Shown piece after piece: positions 52,322 through 62,100 of a stretch of 64,000 bases of DNA. The first letter of the stretch is position 1, and every line of letters begins with the position of its first letter. The translations under genes and the position numbers were made by a program. This DNA is from DATCHW01 sp036508135 (GTDB lineage: Bacteria > Bacteroidota > Ignavibacteria > Tepidaquicellales > Tepidaquicellaceae): positions 119,944 to 183,943 of the forward strand of contig DATCHW010000305.1 of assembly GCA_036508135.1 (NCBI GenBank), in the 5' to 3' direction. The notes below the pieces were generated by a model. The model had not been told where the DNA came from. It saw nothing but the letters and a program-made list of their open reading frames with translations, and made no database searches.

Positions 52322-54586
52322 ATGAAAAACTCAAAAAAGAACATTTACAAAATTTCAATGTTAGCATTTTTCTTTTTGCTAATAGCTTCAGGATTTTCGT
52401 CCAAATCAATTTTTGATTTTGGAAAGTTTAATGAATCTTCAGTCTTTAATAAGACACCGGAATCCGGATTTATTAATAAGGAAAATGATAATAGCCTTGA
52501 AGATGAACTTTTTGTACAATTACCTTCTTCGGGATTTATCAACACGTTTTTTACCGTTGCTGTATCGGGTGATACGTCCAATCCTTTAATAAACAGCTAT
52601 GTAACAATTTCAGGCGGACCAAATATGCACGGGAACACAATTTTGAATAATGTTAATGGAACTGCTTACTTTAACGATATTTATTTTGATGCCGCAGGAA
52701 CATATAGAATTGATGCTTCAGCAGGTGCACTTACAGGACACGGTCAAATTGTGATTTATCCGACTTTAGATCCGTCTAAATTAGTAATAACAAATATAAC
52801 CGCTTGCGACTCTACCGGAATAATGGTTAATAGTCTGTTCAGTGTAACGGTTCAGGCACAGGATATTAATAATTTTCCTGCAAATGTAAATATTCTGGGT
52901 GGTTTAGATGTATCACTCACCTTGATTCCTCCGGTGCCGGGGGGACTTTCAGGAAATACGAGCGGGAATATGGGGTATCAAACAAATACTCTTACTATTT
53001 CGGGTGTAAAAATTACACAAATACAAACAGGAGTAAAAATTCAAGCTTCCGGAGGAACGTTAACTCCGGGTTTAAGCTCCGAGAAAAATGTAATTGCCGG
53101 ACCACACCATATTGGATTTGTGAATTTGCCTCCATCGGGTTTTGTAAACTTTCCGCTTCAAACATTCCAGGTCGCTTATTATAATTCAGATAACACTCCG
53201 GCGAATTGTTATGACGGAATGATAACACTATCTCAAAACACACCCCCACCCCTTCCTACATTTCTGACAGGTACTACTCAGGTTACATCTAACAATGGCA
53301 GAGCAACGTTCAGTGCTGTTTATTTTATTATAAATGGTATATTTACAATAAAAGCATCCTCTCCCGGTTTACCTGTACCTGATGTAATAAGTGGTCCAAT
53401 ATCAATCGCTCCGGGAGACCCGGAAATTACTTCGACAATATTACCTTTAAATATGCAGGGAAATTCTGATAACATTGGACATACGCCTTTTGTATTTCTC
53501 GCTAAAATCAGTTTTTTAAATCCTAATTTCACATACAAATATTATAATAGAGTGGTCCATACCGTCAACACTGAACCGGGAGAGGGTTGGGGAAATGTGA
53601 TTTTTGCTAATCCAAGCGGAAATTTTACAAGAACCTCAAATCCAAATTTTACTACAGCCGGGGATTACGGAGAATTTACAACTGATGCATACGGCAGTTA
53701 TACAGGTTGGTTTATTTCGGAAGCAACAGGTGATGCTGTTTTTACTACTCCGGGAGATTCTGTTAAAATGCGAATCAGCATAAAAGATCCAAATACTACC
53801 GGTGCCATTATGTTGACTACAACACAAAATGTAAGAATCCGCGATTATAATTATACTTCTCTAGAAGTTTCTAAGAGATGTACTTTTTTAGACCAAGTTA
53901 TTGACGGTACCGGAACACCGTTACAGCCTAAGAATTTCTTATTATTTTATTCTCAGGTAGATAGTTCGAATTTAAGACCCGTTTCTGGTACTTTAATAGA
54001 AAGCGACGGATTATCATTAACCGGACTTCCTTATTTTACAAATTATATAAGTGATGTTGACGGTGTTAACAAGCGATGGGGAACAATAATTCCCTGTGAT
54101 GGCCCGGGTATTACAAAAATTGAAGAAAGAACTTTAACAGGTAATAAAATAGGAAATTCCGTAACGTCATTACCGGGTTCAATAAGAAGTGTTGCATATT
54201 CATCAACCGGTGTTTGGGTACCAGGCGTAGATACTAAAAACCCTCCGGGAGGAAACACAGTACTTTCTATTCAACCGATGTTTATCAATGTCGGTATAAC
54301 ACAAATAGGTAATCAAGTACCGTCGGAATATAAACTTTCACAGAATTATCCGAATCCGTTTAATCCTGTAACAAAGATTAAATTTGAAATTCCAAAGTCT
54401 TCATTTGTGAATCTTACTGTTTACGATATTCTCGGACGGGTAGTAGCAAAATTAGTCAATGAAAAACTCAATGCGGGAATCTACCTAGTTGACTGGAACG
54501 CAAGCAGTTTCCCAAGTGGTGTATATTTCTATAAACTTACATCAAAAGATTTTTCCACAGTTAAAAAAATGGTGTTAATAAAATAA
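52322..54586 (+). CDS. T9SS-exported Ig-like adhesin-type protein
   Basis: A 754-residue secreted protein. Signal segment KISMLAFFFLLIASGFSS. The N-terminal half has two or three Ig-like beta-sandwich units introduced by similar openings: VQLPSSGFINTFFTVAVSGD and VNLPPSGFVNFPLQTFQVAY, with a shorter TPESGFIN before them. A middle region (FVFLAKISFLNPNFTYKYYN) is unassigned. The last 85 residues are a type A sorting domain (SQNYPNPFNPVTKIKFEIPK, VYDILGRVVAKLVNEKLNAG, FPSGVYFYKLTSKDFSTVKK). Probably surface-bound or released; ligand unknown. Confidence 0.88.
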   Translation: MKNSKKNIYKISMLAFFFLLIASGFSSKSIFDFGKFNESSVFNKTPESGFINKENDNSLEDELFVQLPSSGFINTFFTVAVSGDTSNPLINSYVTISGGPNMHGNTILNNVNGTAYFNDIYFDAAGTYRIDASAGALTGHGQIVIYPTLDPSKLVITNITACDSTGIMVNSLFSVTVQAQDINNFPANVNILGGLDVSLTLIPPVPGGLSGNTSGNMGYQTNTLTISGVKITQIQTGVKIQASGGTLTPGLSSEKNVIAGPHHIGFVNLPPSGFVNFPLQTFQVAYYNSDNTPANCYDGMITLSQNTPPPLPTFLTGTTQVTSNNGRATFSAVYFIINGIFTIKASSPGLPVPDVISGPISIAPGDPEITSTILPLNMQGNSDNIGHTPFVFLAKISFLNPNFTYKYYNRVVHTVNTEPGEGWGNVIFANPSGNFTRTSNPNFTTAGDYGEFTTDAYGSYTGWFISEATGDAVFTTPGDSVKMRISIKDPNTTGAIMLTTTQNVRIRDYNYTSLEVSKRCTFLDQVIDGTGTPLQPKNFLLFYSQVDSSNLRPVSGTLIESDGLSLTGLPYFTNYISDVDGVNKRWGTIIPCDGPGITKIEERTLTGNKIGNSVTSLPGSIRSVAYSSTGVWVPGVDTKNPPGGNTVLSIQPMFINVGITQIGNQVPSEYKLSQNYPNPFNPVTKIKFEIPKSSFVNLTVYDILGRVVAKLVNEKLNAGIYLVDWNASSFPSGVYFYKLTSKDFSTVKKMVLIK

Positions 54587-54650
54587 GTACCAAGAAAAGC
54601 ATAAACTAAATCTGTATAAATAAATAACGGATTGAATTTTAATTAGGTGA

Positions 54651-54672
54651 AGCGGGGAGTTGCGACCCCGCT
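54651..54672 (+). terminator. Hairpin downstream of the Ig-like T9SS gene
   Basis: agcgggg agttgcg accccgct: seven-base GC-rich stem 64 bases after the stop, followed by aagtcctaa rather than a T run. Terminator-like or a repeat hairpin; weak support. Confidence 0.4.
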
Positions 54673-54766
54673 AAGTCCTAATCCCTGAACAAGAAAGCAC
54701 TTAAATGAAGCAGCAAGAAAAAAACTAAAGGTATTAATTTTTTCTTAAATTAAAGAAAACACGAGT

Positions 54767-56920
54767 ATGAAAATATTTACGAAAATTTTAAGCTTTGTAT
54801 TTGTTATTGCTATTGCGATTACATCAATAGTCAAAGCAGAATTAACTCCAGCCGAATTAGTATTATGGTATACTGTTAATGACGTTGTTTATGCAGGTGG
54901 ACCTTCAGTATTAGCAGGTACAGATGGCGGATTATTAAGGTCAGGAAACCATGGTATAAGCTTTTATACTACTGACATACATATCAGAGTCGTATGTTTA
55001 GATTATGATGCAACTTCAAACATTGTTTATATTGGAACTGTTCAGGGTCTTTACTATGGTCCGCCAAATGCATCTTCTTTTACAAAAGCAACGGGTTTGG
55101 GCAATAATGTTGTTAAGGATATTGCGGTTGTTGGAGAAGGAATTGTATCAGGTAAAAATAGGATAATTATAAGTTATGGTGGAGTAGTTGCTTATAAATC
55201 AGACGATAATGGATTAAGTTGGTCTTTACTATCATTAGAACAAGGTTATTCTTATAAATTAGAATATGGTGGAATAATAAATGGGAATAAAGTTGTTTTT
55301 GCTTCTAATAATAAAGTTTATAGAAATGATAATAATGGAGACGGGGTTTGGATTAATATGTATAACTCCTATCCCAATCATAATATAAACGGAATGTCAT
55401 TCAGTATAGTATCCTCCTCAATACCAAGATTATACTTCGTTCAAACGCATCTAACGTACGGTATGGGTGAAATTTGGGAGTTTTCTTATTCTTATACTTT
55501 TAATGATTGGAAAAATGAGCAATTAATATTAAATATACCCTATCAGTTTTTTGCTGGTCCATTGTTTTCTGATGAGTTAAACAATGTTCGTGCGGGAACA
55601 AAAATTGTAGGTATTATTAAACCTAGTGGTGGAGCTAATTCTTTTAGTTACGATTGGAATGGTTCAAACAACCGTAATATTCAATCGATAAAATCTAGTC
55701 CTTCATATTTATTTGCATGCACTTATGGAGGCGGTATTTATTATAGACCATTACCGGTTAATAGCTCAGGAACATGGACTCAGAGTACTATAATAGAATG
55801 GACACGACCATCAATTAACACGCTCGAAGCGCAAGCAGTACCTTTTTATCAATTTGCCTCCCTTGGATATTATGGAATTTTTCGCTCTACAAATCAAGGT
55901 ACAAATTGGAACTTGTCTAATTCAGGTCTGACAAATTTAAATGTAGAGCAAACAATAAGTCAAAATAATACTGTTTTTGCGGCAACGCATGGAGGTGTTC
56001 ATAAATCAACAAATTACGGAACAAGCTGGATACTTTGGAATAATGGAATAACGGATTCGGTCATTAACTGCTTTGCAAAAACCTCTTCAATTATTTTTGC
56101 AGGTACAGATTCAAAAGGTGTGTTTCGTTCCACGAATGATACCCTGGTTTGGGTCACCGCCGGATTATCTAATAAGAAGATAAGAAAACTTTTTGTTACG
56201 GGAAATTTTGTTTTTGCAGCGACAAATTCAGGAGTTTATAAAACATCAAATTCCGGTGCAGTGTGGGAAACACCTTCTTTATCAGATACTGCTATTAATG
56301 GTTTTGCTGTACGCGGTTCAAGTTTATATGCTGTATCCGGAAATAATGGTGTTTTTGTTTCAACGAATAACGGAACAAACTGGTCAACTTTCAATAGCGG
56401 TTTGACTTCAACGAGCATCAATACAATTTTATCGAATAATAATATATTATATGTTGGAACAAAAGATTCCGGTCTTTTCAATGCAAGTGCAGGAAATTGG
56501 GAATCGACAAATCGTAATGCAGGAATTTTTTCATTAAATATTACAGCGTTAGCCGCCGATTCAAACAATATATATGTCGGTGATAATTGCGGATTGGTTT
56601 ATAGTGGTCCATTTAGTTCTATTGTTAATATTGAAAATAAAAATAATGAAACACCTTCTGATTATAATTTGAGTCAAAACTATCCGAATCCGTTTAATCC
56701 TGTAACAAAAATTAAATTTGGAATTCCGAAGTCTTCATTCGTGAATCTTGCTGTTTATGATATTCTCGGACGTGAAGTAGCGAAATTAGTTAATGACAAA
56801 CTTAATTCGGGAACGTATTTGGTTGATTGGAATGCGTCGCAATATCCGAGCGGGGTTTACTTCTACCGTCTGCAGTCAGGTGATTTTGTCGATGTAAAGA
56901 AAATGTTGATGATTAAATGA
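54767..56920 (+). CDS. T9SS-exported beta-propeller protein
   Basis: A 717-residue secreted protein with signal peptide (ILSFVFVIAIAITSIVKA). Many short blades with Asp-box-like or 'STNxGTxW' turns: RSTNQGTNWNLSNSG, KSTNYGTSWILWNNG, KTSNSGAVWETPSLS, VSTNNGTNWSTFNSG, consistent with a propeller of the sortilin/BNR type. The C-terminal sorting domain (SQNYPNPFNPVTKIKFGIPK, VYDILGREVAKLVNDKLNSG, YPSGVYFYRLQSGDFVDVKK) is of type A. Stop-codon hairpin and 3' palindrome match the gene at 15900-18548 although the bodies differ. Function unknown; may bind a surface polymer. Confidence 0.88.
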   Translation: MKIFTKILSFVFVIAIAITSIVKAELTPAELVLWYTVNDVVYAGGPSVLAGTDGGLLRSGNHGISFYTTDIHIRVVCLDYDATSNIVYIGTVQGLYYGPPNASSFTKATGLGNNVVKDIAVVGEGIVSGKNRIIISYGGVVAYKSDDNGLSWSLLSLEQGYSYKLEYGGIINGNKVVFASNNKVYRNDNNGDGVWINMYNSYPNHNINGMSFSIVSSSIPRLYFVQTHLTYGMGEIWEFSYSYTFNDWKNEQLILNIPYQFFAGPLFSDELNNVRAGTKIVGIIKPSGGANSFSYDWNGSNNRNIQSIKSSPSYLFACTYGGGIYYRPLPVNSSGTWTQSTIIEWTRPSINTLEAQAVPFYQFASLGYYGIFRSTNQGTNWNLSNSGLTNLNVEQTISQNNTVFAATHGGVHKSTNYGTSWILWNNGITDSVINCFAKTSSIIFAGTDSKGVFRSTNDTLVWVTAGLSNKKIRKLFVTGNFVFAATNSGVYKTSNSGAVWETPSLSDTAINGFAVRGSSLYAVSGNNGVFVSTNNGTNWSTFNSGLTSTSINTILSNNNILYVGTKDSGLFNASAGNWESTNRNAGIFSLNITALAADSNNIYVGDNCGLVYSGPFSSIVNIENKNNETPSDYNLSQNYPNPFNPVTKIKFGIPKSSFVNLAVYDILGREVAKLVNDKLNSGTYLVDWNASQYPSGVYFYRLQSGDFVDVKKMLMIK

Positions 56921-56935
56921 CGATAGTCACTTAAT
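56912..56935 (+). promoter_or_regulatory. Hairpin across the stop codon
   Basis: attaaatgac gata gtcacttaat: the same structure as at 15885-15908, with one arm mismatch, including the TGA stop of the preceding gene. Confidence 0.5.
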
Positions 56936-56993
56936 CAGAAATCCTCCACTTTTTCCGGAGGGATACTTATAAAGTGATTAAATACATTTATAG

Positions 56994-57043
56994 ACTCATC
57001 GGATGAATATAAGATGGTAATGTTTGTAATTCATCCGATGAGT
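56994..57043. repeat. 50-bp palindromic repeat, copy 3 (inverse orientation)
   Basis: Same 15-base arms as copies 1 and 2. The 20-base core read on the other strand (tacaaacattaccatcttat) aligns with the cores of copies 1 and 2, so this copy is inverted relative to them. It separates the gene at 54767-56920 from an orphan sorting-domain fragment. Confidence 0.85.
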
Positions 57044-57051
57044 ATTCGAGG

Positions 57052-57216
57052 TGTAAAGAGGAAACTACTGGCATAGCAAAATTAGTTAATGACAAACTTA
57101 CTCCCGGGACGTATGAAGTGGAATGGAACGCAAGTAGTTTTCCGAGCGGAGTATATTTCTACAGACTAACTACAGAAGGTTTTTCTGAAATCAAAAAAAT
57201 GGTATTAATAAAATAA
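57052..57216 (+). pseudogene. Orphan T9SS sorting-domain fragment (headless gene remnant)
   Basis: An open frame with no start codon reads IAKLVNDKLTPGTYEVEWNA, SSFPSGVYFYRLTTEGFSEI, KKMVLIK and stops at 57216. This is the last two thirds of a type A sorting domain. Similarity starts around 57073, only 30 bases past the 50-base palindrome; the preceding codons (CKEETTG) no longer match the family well. No protein can be made from it independently. It lies one base before the ATG of the next gene. It looks like the tail of a cargo gene whose body was lost or replaced. Confidence 0.85.
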
Positions 57217-57217
57217 T

Positions 57218-58687
57218 ATGAAAACCTTAATTACATTAATATTTATTATTGTCTTATCAGGAATAGTAAATGCTCAGTGGGAAGCAGATGTCAGAATGAC
57301 AAATAATACTGCAATTTCACGTACTTCATCAAACAATGCATGGTGTATCGCATCAAACGGTAATGTAGTCCATATAGTGTATTTTGATGCCAGAACTGGA
57401 AGTACCGATATATATTATAAACGTTCCATAGATGGTGGGGTAAATTGGGAAAATGATATAAATTTAACAAATAGTTCAAGTAATTCAAGTGCAGTTGCTC
57501 CCTCAATTGCACTGAATGGAACATCAGTTCATTTGGTATGGCGTGATTCACGAGATGGACCAAATGGTGAAATATACTATAAAAGATCAATTGATAATGG
57601 TGTAACCTGGGATGCTGACATAAGATTGACAAACAATTCTGAATTATCCTGGCAACCTACAATTTGCGTTTCAGGTTTAAATCTGCATGTTGTATGGTAT
57701 GATAATAGGGATGGTGTAAGTCAAGTATATTATAAACGATCGATAGATGGTGGCTTAAACTGGGAAGCAGATGTTCGATTGACCAGCCACTCTTATAACG
57801 AAACAAACCCATCTGTTTGTGTGTCAGGGACTAATGTTCATGTTGTATGGTATGATAATCAAAATGGAATTACAAAAATATATTACAAACGTTCAATGGA
57901 TGGAGGTTTAACCTGGAGTTCGGATTATCTTCTTTCAAATGCAGGTGATTTTCCTACAATTGCTGTTTCGGGCTCTAAAGTATATGCTGCGTGGAATGGT
58001 GCAAACTCAATCCAATACAGGAAATCGTTAGATGGGGGTATATCCTGGAATACCGAATCTATTTTAACTAATGCTCCAAATTTAGGTGTCCCGAATCCTA
58101 ATATTTGTTTTAACGGCTCATTTGTTCATATTGTCTGGAAAGATAATAGAAACGGCAACTACGAGATATATTACAAAAAATCAAGAAACGAAGGATTGAC
58201 GTGGGAGGCAGATACAAGACTCACAAATGCTTTAGATGAATCAAGAAACGCCTTTGTTGCTGCATCTAATTCAAAAGTTCATGTAGTATGGCAGGATTCA
58301 CGCGATGGAAATCAAGAGATTTATTACAAAAGAGATTCGACCGGAAATTCGACCGGAATACATAACCTTAACAAAGGAATTCCAGATAAATATAAACTAT
58401 ACCAAAATTACCCGAACCCTTTCAATCCGACGACAAAGATACGATTCAGTATTCCAATGAGATCCCCGATAGAAACATTTGGGGATGACAGGGTGGTATT
58501 GAATGTTTATGATATTCTTGGCAAAGAAGTTGCTATACTGGTAAATGAAAGACTTAATCCAGGAACTTATGAGGTTGAATGGAATGCCCGCCTCGGCGGG
58601 TCTACGACATTTCCGAGCGGAGTATATTTTTACAGACTTACGACAGAAGGTTTTTCGGAAACAAAAAAAATGGTGTTAATAAAATAG
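57218..58687 (+). CDS. T9SS-exported sialidase-fold (BNR) protein
   Basis: A 489-residue secreted protein: signal peptide TLITLIFIIVLSGIVNAQ, then about seven repeats of the form YYKRSIDGGVNWEND...VHLVWRDSRDG (IYYKRSIDNGVTWDADIRLT, VYYKRSIDGGLNWEADVRLT, EIYYKKSRNEGLTWEADTRL). These are BNR/Asp-box blades of a six- or seven-bladed propeller. Catalytic residues for sialidase were not identified. The sorting domain (YQNYPNPFNPTTKIRFSIP ... FPSGVYFYRLTTEGFSETKK) contains two in-frame repeat-derived insertions (see findings), 8 and 5 residues longer than its relatives. It starts one base after the orphan sorting-domain fragment. Confidence 0.88.
   Translation: MKTLITLIFIIVLSGIVNAQWEADVRMTNNTAISRTSSNNAWCIASNGNVVHIVYFDARTGSTDIYYKRSIDGGVNWENDINLTNSSSNSSAVAPSIALNGTSVHLVWRDSRDGPNGEIYYKRSIDNGVTWDADIRLTNNSELSWQPTICVSGLNLHVVWYDNRDGVSQVYYKRSIDGGLNWEADVRLTSHSYNETNPSVCVSGTNVHVVWYDNQNGITKIYYKRSMDGGLTWSSDYLLSNAGDFPTIAVSGSKVYAAWNGANSIQYRKSLDGGISWNTESILTNAPNLGVPNPNICFNGSFVHIVWKDNRNGNYEIYYKKSRNEGLTWEADTRLTNALDESRNAFVAASNSKVHVVWQDSRDGNQEIYYKRDSTGNSTGIHNLNKGIPDKYKLYQNYPNPFNPTTKIRFSIPMRSPIETFGDDRVVLNVYDILGKEVAILVNERLNPGTYEVEWNARLGGSTTFPSGVYFYRLTTEGFSETKKMVLIK
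58459..58492 (+). repeat. Dispersed gagatccc..gggatgaca repeat inside a sorting domain
   Basis: gagatccccgatagaaacat then ttggggatgacagg, translated as part of MRSPIETFGDDR, has the same head, arms (atcccc / ggggat) and gaca tail as the intergenic repeat at 15665-15692. Related sorting domains have only 'KSSF' here. Confidence 0.7.
58587..58600 (+). repeat. Palindrome cccgcctcggcggg inside a sorting domain
   Basis: A perfect GC-rich palindrome, followed by tctacgacat, encodes RLGG-STT where sister domains have SS. A similar cgcctgggcggg + ctccgat sequence lies at 15848-15863 (minus strand) between the stop and the 50-bp palindrome of another T9SS gene. Confidence 0.65.
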
Positions 58688-58730
58688 TATCATATGATAC
58701 TAATTAATTAATCTTAAAAATGGAGATAAA

Positions 58731-59150
58731 ATGAAATCAAAATTATTAATTGGGTTTTTAATCGTGCAAGCATTTCTGCTAATCGGTTATTTTGTAGTTA
58801 GCAAATCTATGGCTGCAAAATCAACTAACCCAAAAATTGTATTCGAAGAACTCACTCACGACTTCGGGAAGGTTGCTCAGGGAACGGTACTGGAGCATTC
58901 GTATAAATTTAAAAATGAAGGAAGCGGGAAGTTAATAGTTTCAAGTATTAGAGCTTCCTGCGGATGTACAGGTGCTGTTTTAGACGGAAAAAAAGAGTTC
59001 GAAGAAAATGAAACAGGAGAAATTAAAGTGACTTTAAATACACAGGGAAGAGAAGGAATTCAAGTTAAGACAGTATTTGTCACGTCAAATGACTCAACTC
59101 AAATGGATGTAGTTTTAACATTCAAATGCGAAATCTATAAAAACCAATAA
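58731..59150 (+). CDS. DUF1573 exported protein
   Basis: A 139-residue protein with an N-terminal signal anchor (LLIGFLIVQAFLLIGYFVV) and one DUF1573 domain: FEELTHDFGKVAQGTVLEHS, FKNEGSGKLIVSSIRASCGC, ETGEIKVTLNTQGREGIQ. This is an Ig/ASPM-SPD-2-Hydin-like fold common in FCB envelopes. The SCGCT motif is characteristic. Function unknown. It lies 43 bases after the sialidase-fold gene and 37 before the giant protein, so it is in the same transcription direction and probably the same operon. Confidence 0.93.
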   Translation: MKSKLLIGFLIVQAFLLIGYFVVSKSMAAKSTNPKIVFEELTHDFGKVAQGTVLEHSYKFKNEGSGKLIVSSIRASCGCTGAVLDGKKEFEENETGEIKVTLNTQGREGIQVKTVFVTSNDSTQMDVVLTFKCEIYKNQ

Positions 59151-59187
59151 ATTGAATAATATTTTTAAAAAATTAAATAATTGAATT

Positions 59188-62100
59188 ATGAGAAATTTAA
59201 ACCGTTATTTATTAAGTTTATTTGTCTTGACCGTTCTGTTTTCTTTTTCATTAAACGAGAAAACTTATGGACAAACAGTGATTGTAAAACTCTCACCTGC
59301 CCCGCAGGGTAAACTGGGTATTGCTGATTTATGGAATGTCTCACTTACTAATATTTCTAATGAAACATACGAGATTTATCTATTCGGAACTCTCACGGAA
59401 AAAAGTGACGGTCTTATTGCAACAGCAACAACGACAAGCTTTGATCTAAAGAAAGGTACCAGGAAGATTAAAGCAAGTGATTTCCCGGCAACACCTGATG
59501 TAACTTACCCAAGTGGAAATCCGAAATATAAAGAATCATTAATAAGAACAGGAAGTCTTCCCCCGGGGGATTATGAATATTGCGTTTATGCAAGATTAAA
59601 GAGCAATAATAATGGAATTGGAAGCGACTGTCTTGAGCAGATATTAGAAGATATGAGGATTATTTCCTTAATGTCGCCCAGTGACGGCGAAAAAATCGAT
59701 CCAAAGATTCCTTTAACATTTACCTGGATGTCGCCGCCACTTCCAAAAAATACTTACTATACATTAAAAATAGTCGAAGTAAGAGCAGGTCAGTCACCTG
59801 AAATGGCATTTAAACTAAACACATCATGGTTTGAAAAGACAGATATTAAAACAAATTCATTTTCATATCCTAAGGTGGCAAAACCATTCGAAACAGGTAA
59901 CAAATATGCCTGGGGAGTGAGTTTTGGAGGAATAACAAGTGAAATATTTACACTCGAGATTTCTAATATTCACGATTCAACAAGTTTTAAAAAGGTATAT
60001 ATGCTGGATAAAATGGGAGTACCTGGGACCGGATGCGAAGGATATGGTGTTTGTTTCACGGCAGGGTCGGAACCTTGGTATAACGGTGGGATTAAATCAT
60101 ATGGTTATGTGAAAAATAATAATTTGGTTATAGAATATGAAGAAGAACGTCCGAGTAATAATGGTAGGGTACCAATAATATTTGATCTACCATTACATCC
60201 GAAATTTAGTAAACTTTTCGGGTACGATAGGATGGTTTTAAGGAAAGGGAATTATAAGATCGATTACAGCAAATCAAAATTCGGGCAATTAGTTATTCCC
60301 GTGTATGAGATGTCCCCTTCCAAACAGTGTGAAGCCTCTGTAAAAGATGGTGTAGTGTTATTGATGAGCGGACATTGCGATGATTGCGGTGACAATAATT
60401 GTATGTGTGATGTCCACGGATCAATGGACCCGACCCCTATTGGTTTTAAGTCTATTATTGCTTTTTTTGATGATGACTATGTGATAATAGAATTTGCAAA
60501 TGAATTAAAGAAAAAAACAGAAAAATATGAAATTAATTCTGATATAAAACTCAATAAAGATTTATGTGAAAAATTCAATATTCCGCAGAAAATACTTAAA
60601 AAGGGTTCCTATGGAATTGATTATATGAATTCAAAGTATGGAACGATTTATGTGAAAACGGAAGCATTGGAAACCGAAGGATGTGATTTGTTCGAAGATA
60701 ATTATGATAATCCCTCACTTTGGACGACAGTTAAGCAAAATTCAAATATACACAATGCTAACGGTGATATTCTAGTTCAAAGTTCACAATGCAAGTTTAT
60801 TAATGCTGAATCCGCTTGTGATATTAGAGTTTGGCGGGATATGGGAATAACTCTTCCGGATACATGGCAGGCGGATTTTGATTATAAATTCACCGGAATT
60901 GGTTCTACATCACCATATGTCGGGCACACTATTTTTGCATTAACCGCTGGCAATCTGAATGCCATTAATGATACTAGACCGGGATATGACATGATTAATG
61001 AAAAGTCAAATCAGGATGCAGTATCAGTTGTACATATATACGATACACAACCTCCCTACCAATACCAAAAAGGGTTGAGAATACTGGTTAAAAAAGGTAT
61101 AGATGCTGATAATAGTGAATTCATATCTATTAATGAAAATACACTGTATTCCATAAGATTAGAAAGAGTAAGCAATAATAAATTTGTCCTTTCTATTTTT
61201 TCGAATCCTGATAGGTTGGAGTCGCATCTTATAAAAAGAATTTGTTTTATATCTCAATATAATCCAACTCAATTAAAATTTTTACAACACAGTAATGCAC
61301 CACAAGGTAATGTTCAAAGAAGGCTCACAGGTGTCATAGATAATACGTGTATTAACAACAGAATATCAAATGACGATCCATGCAGTGATTGTGATTTATT
61401 CGAAGATAATTATGATAATCCCTCACTTTGGACGACAGTTAAGCAGAATTCAAATATACACAATGCTTCTGGTGATATTCTAGTTCTAAGTTCACAATGC
61501 AAGTTTATTAATGCTGAATCCGAATGTGATATAAGAGTTTGGAGAGATATGGAAATTACTCTTCCTGACAAATGGACAGCAGATTTTGAATATGAATATA
61601 CCGAAATTGGAACCAATGACCCTTTTGTCGGGCATCCTATTTTTGCGTTGACCGCAGGCAATTTGAACCCCATTAATGATAATAGACCGGAACATAATAT
61701 GTTAACTGAAACGTCAGATCAGGATGCTGTATCAGTTGTACATATATACGATATTCCAACCAACCCAATAGGGTTGAGAATACAGGTGAAAAAAGGCAAA
61801 AATGCTGAAAATAGTGAATTCATATCTATTAATAAAAACACACTGTATTACATAAGACTTGAAAGGAGAAGTAATTATTATTTTGTTCTTTCTGTTTTTT
61901 CAGATCTTTCGCGGTCGGAGGGGTTTCTTGTAGGTAGAGTCTGTTTTGTATCTCAATATAATCCAAAAAACTTAGCATTTTTACAACATAGTAATGGACC
62001 ACAAGGTAATATCAATAGAATGCTCACCGGTTTCATAGATAATACTTGCATCACAAATGGAATATCAGATATCGATCCGTGTTGCCATTGCGGAAATTTT

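Noticed and set aside
57218..58687. Catalytic sialidase
   Set aside because: Asp-box blades are clear, but I could not find the Arg triad, Tyr/Glu pair or FRIP motif needed to claim activity.
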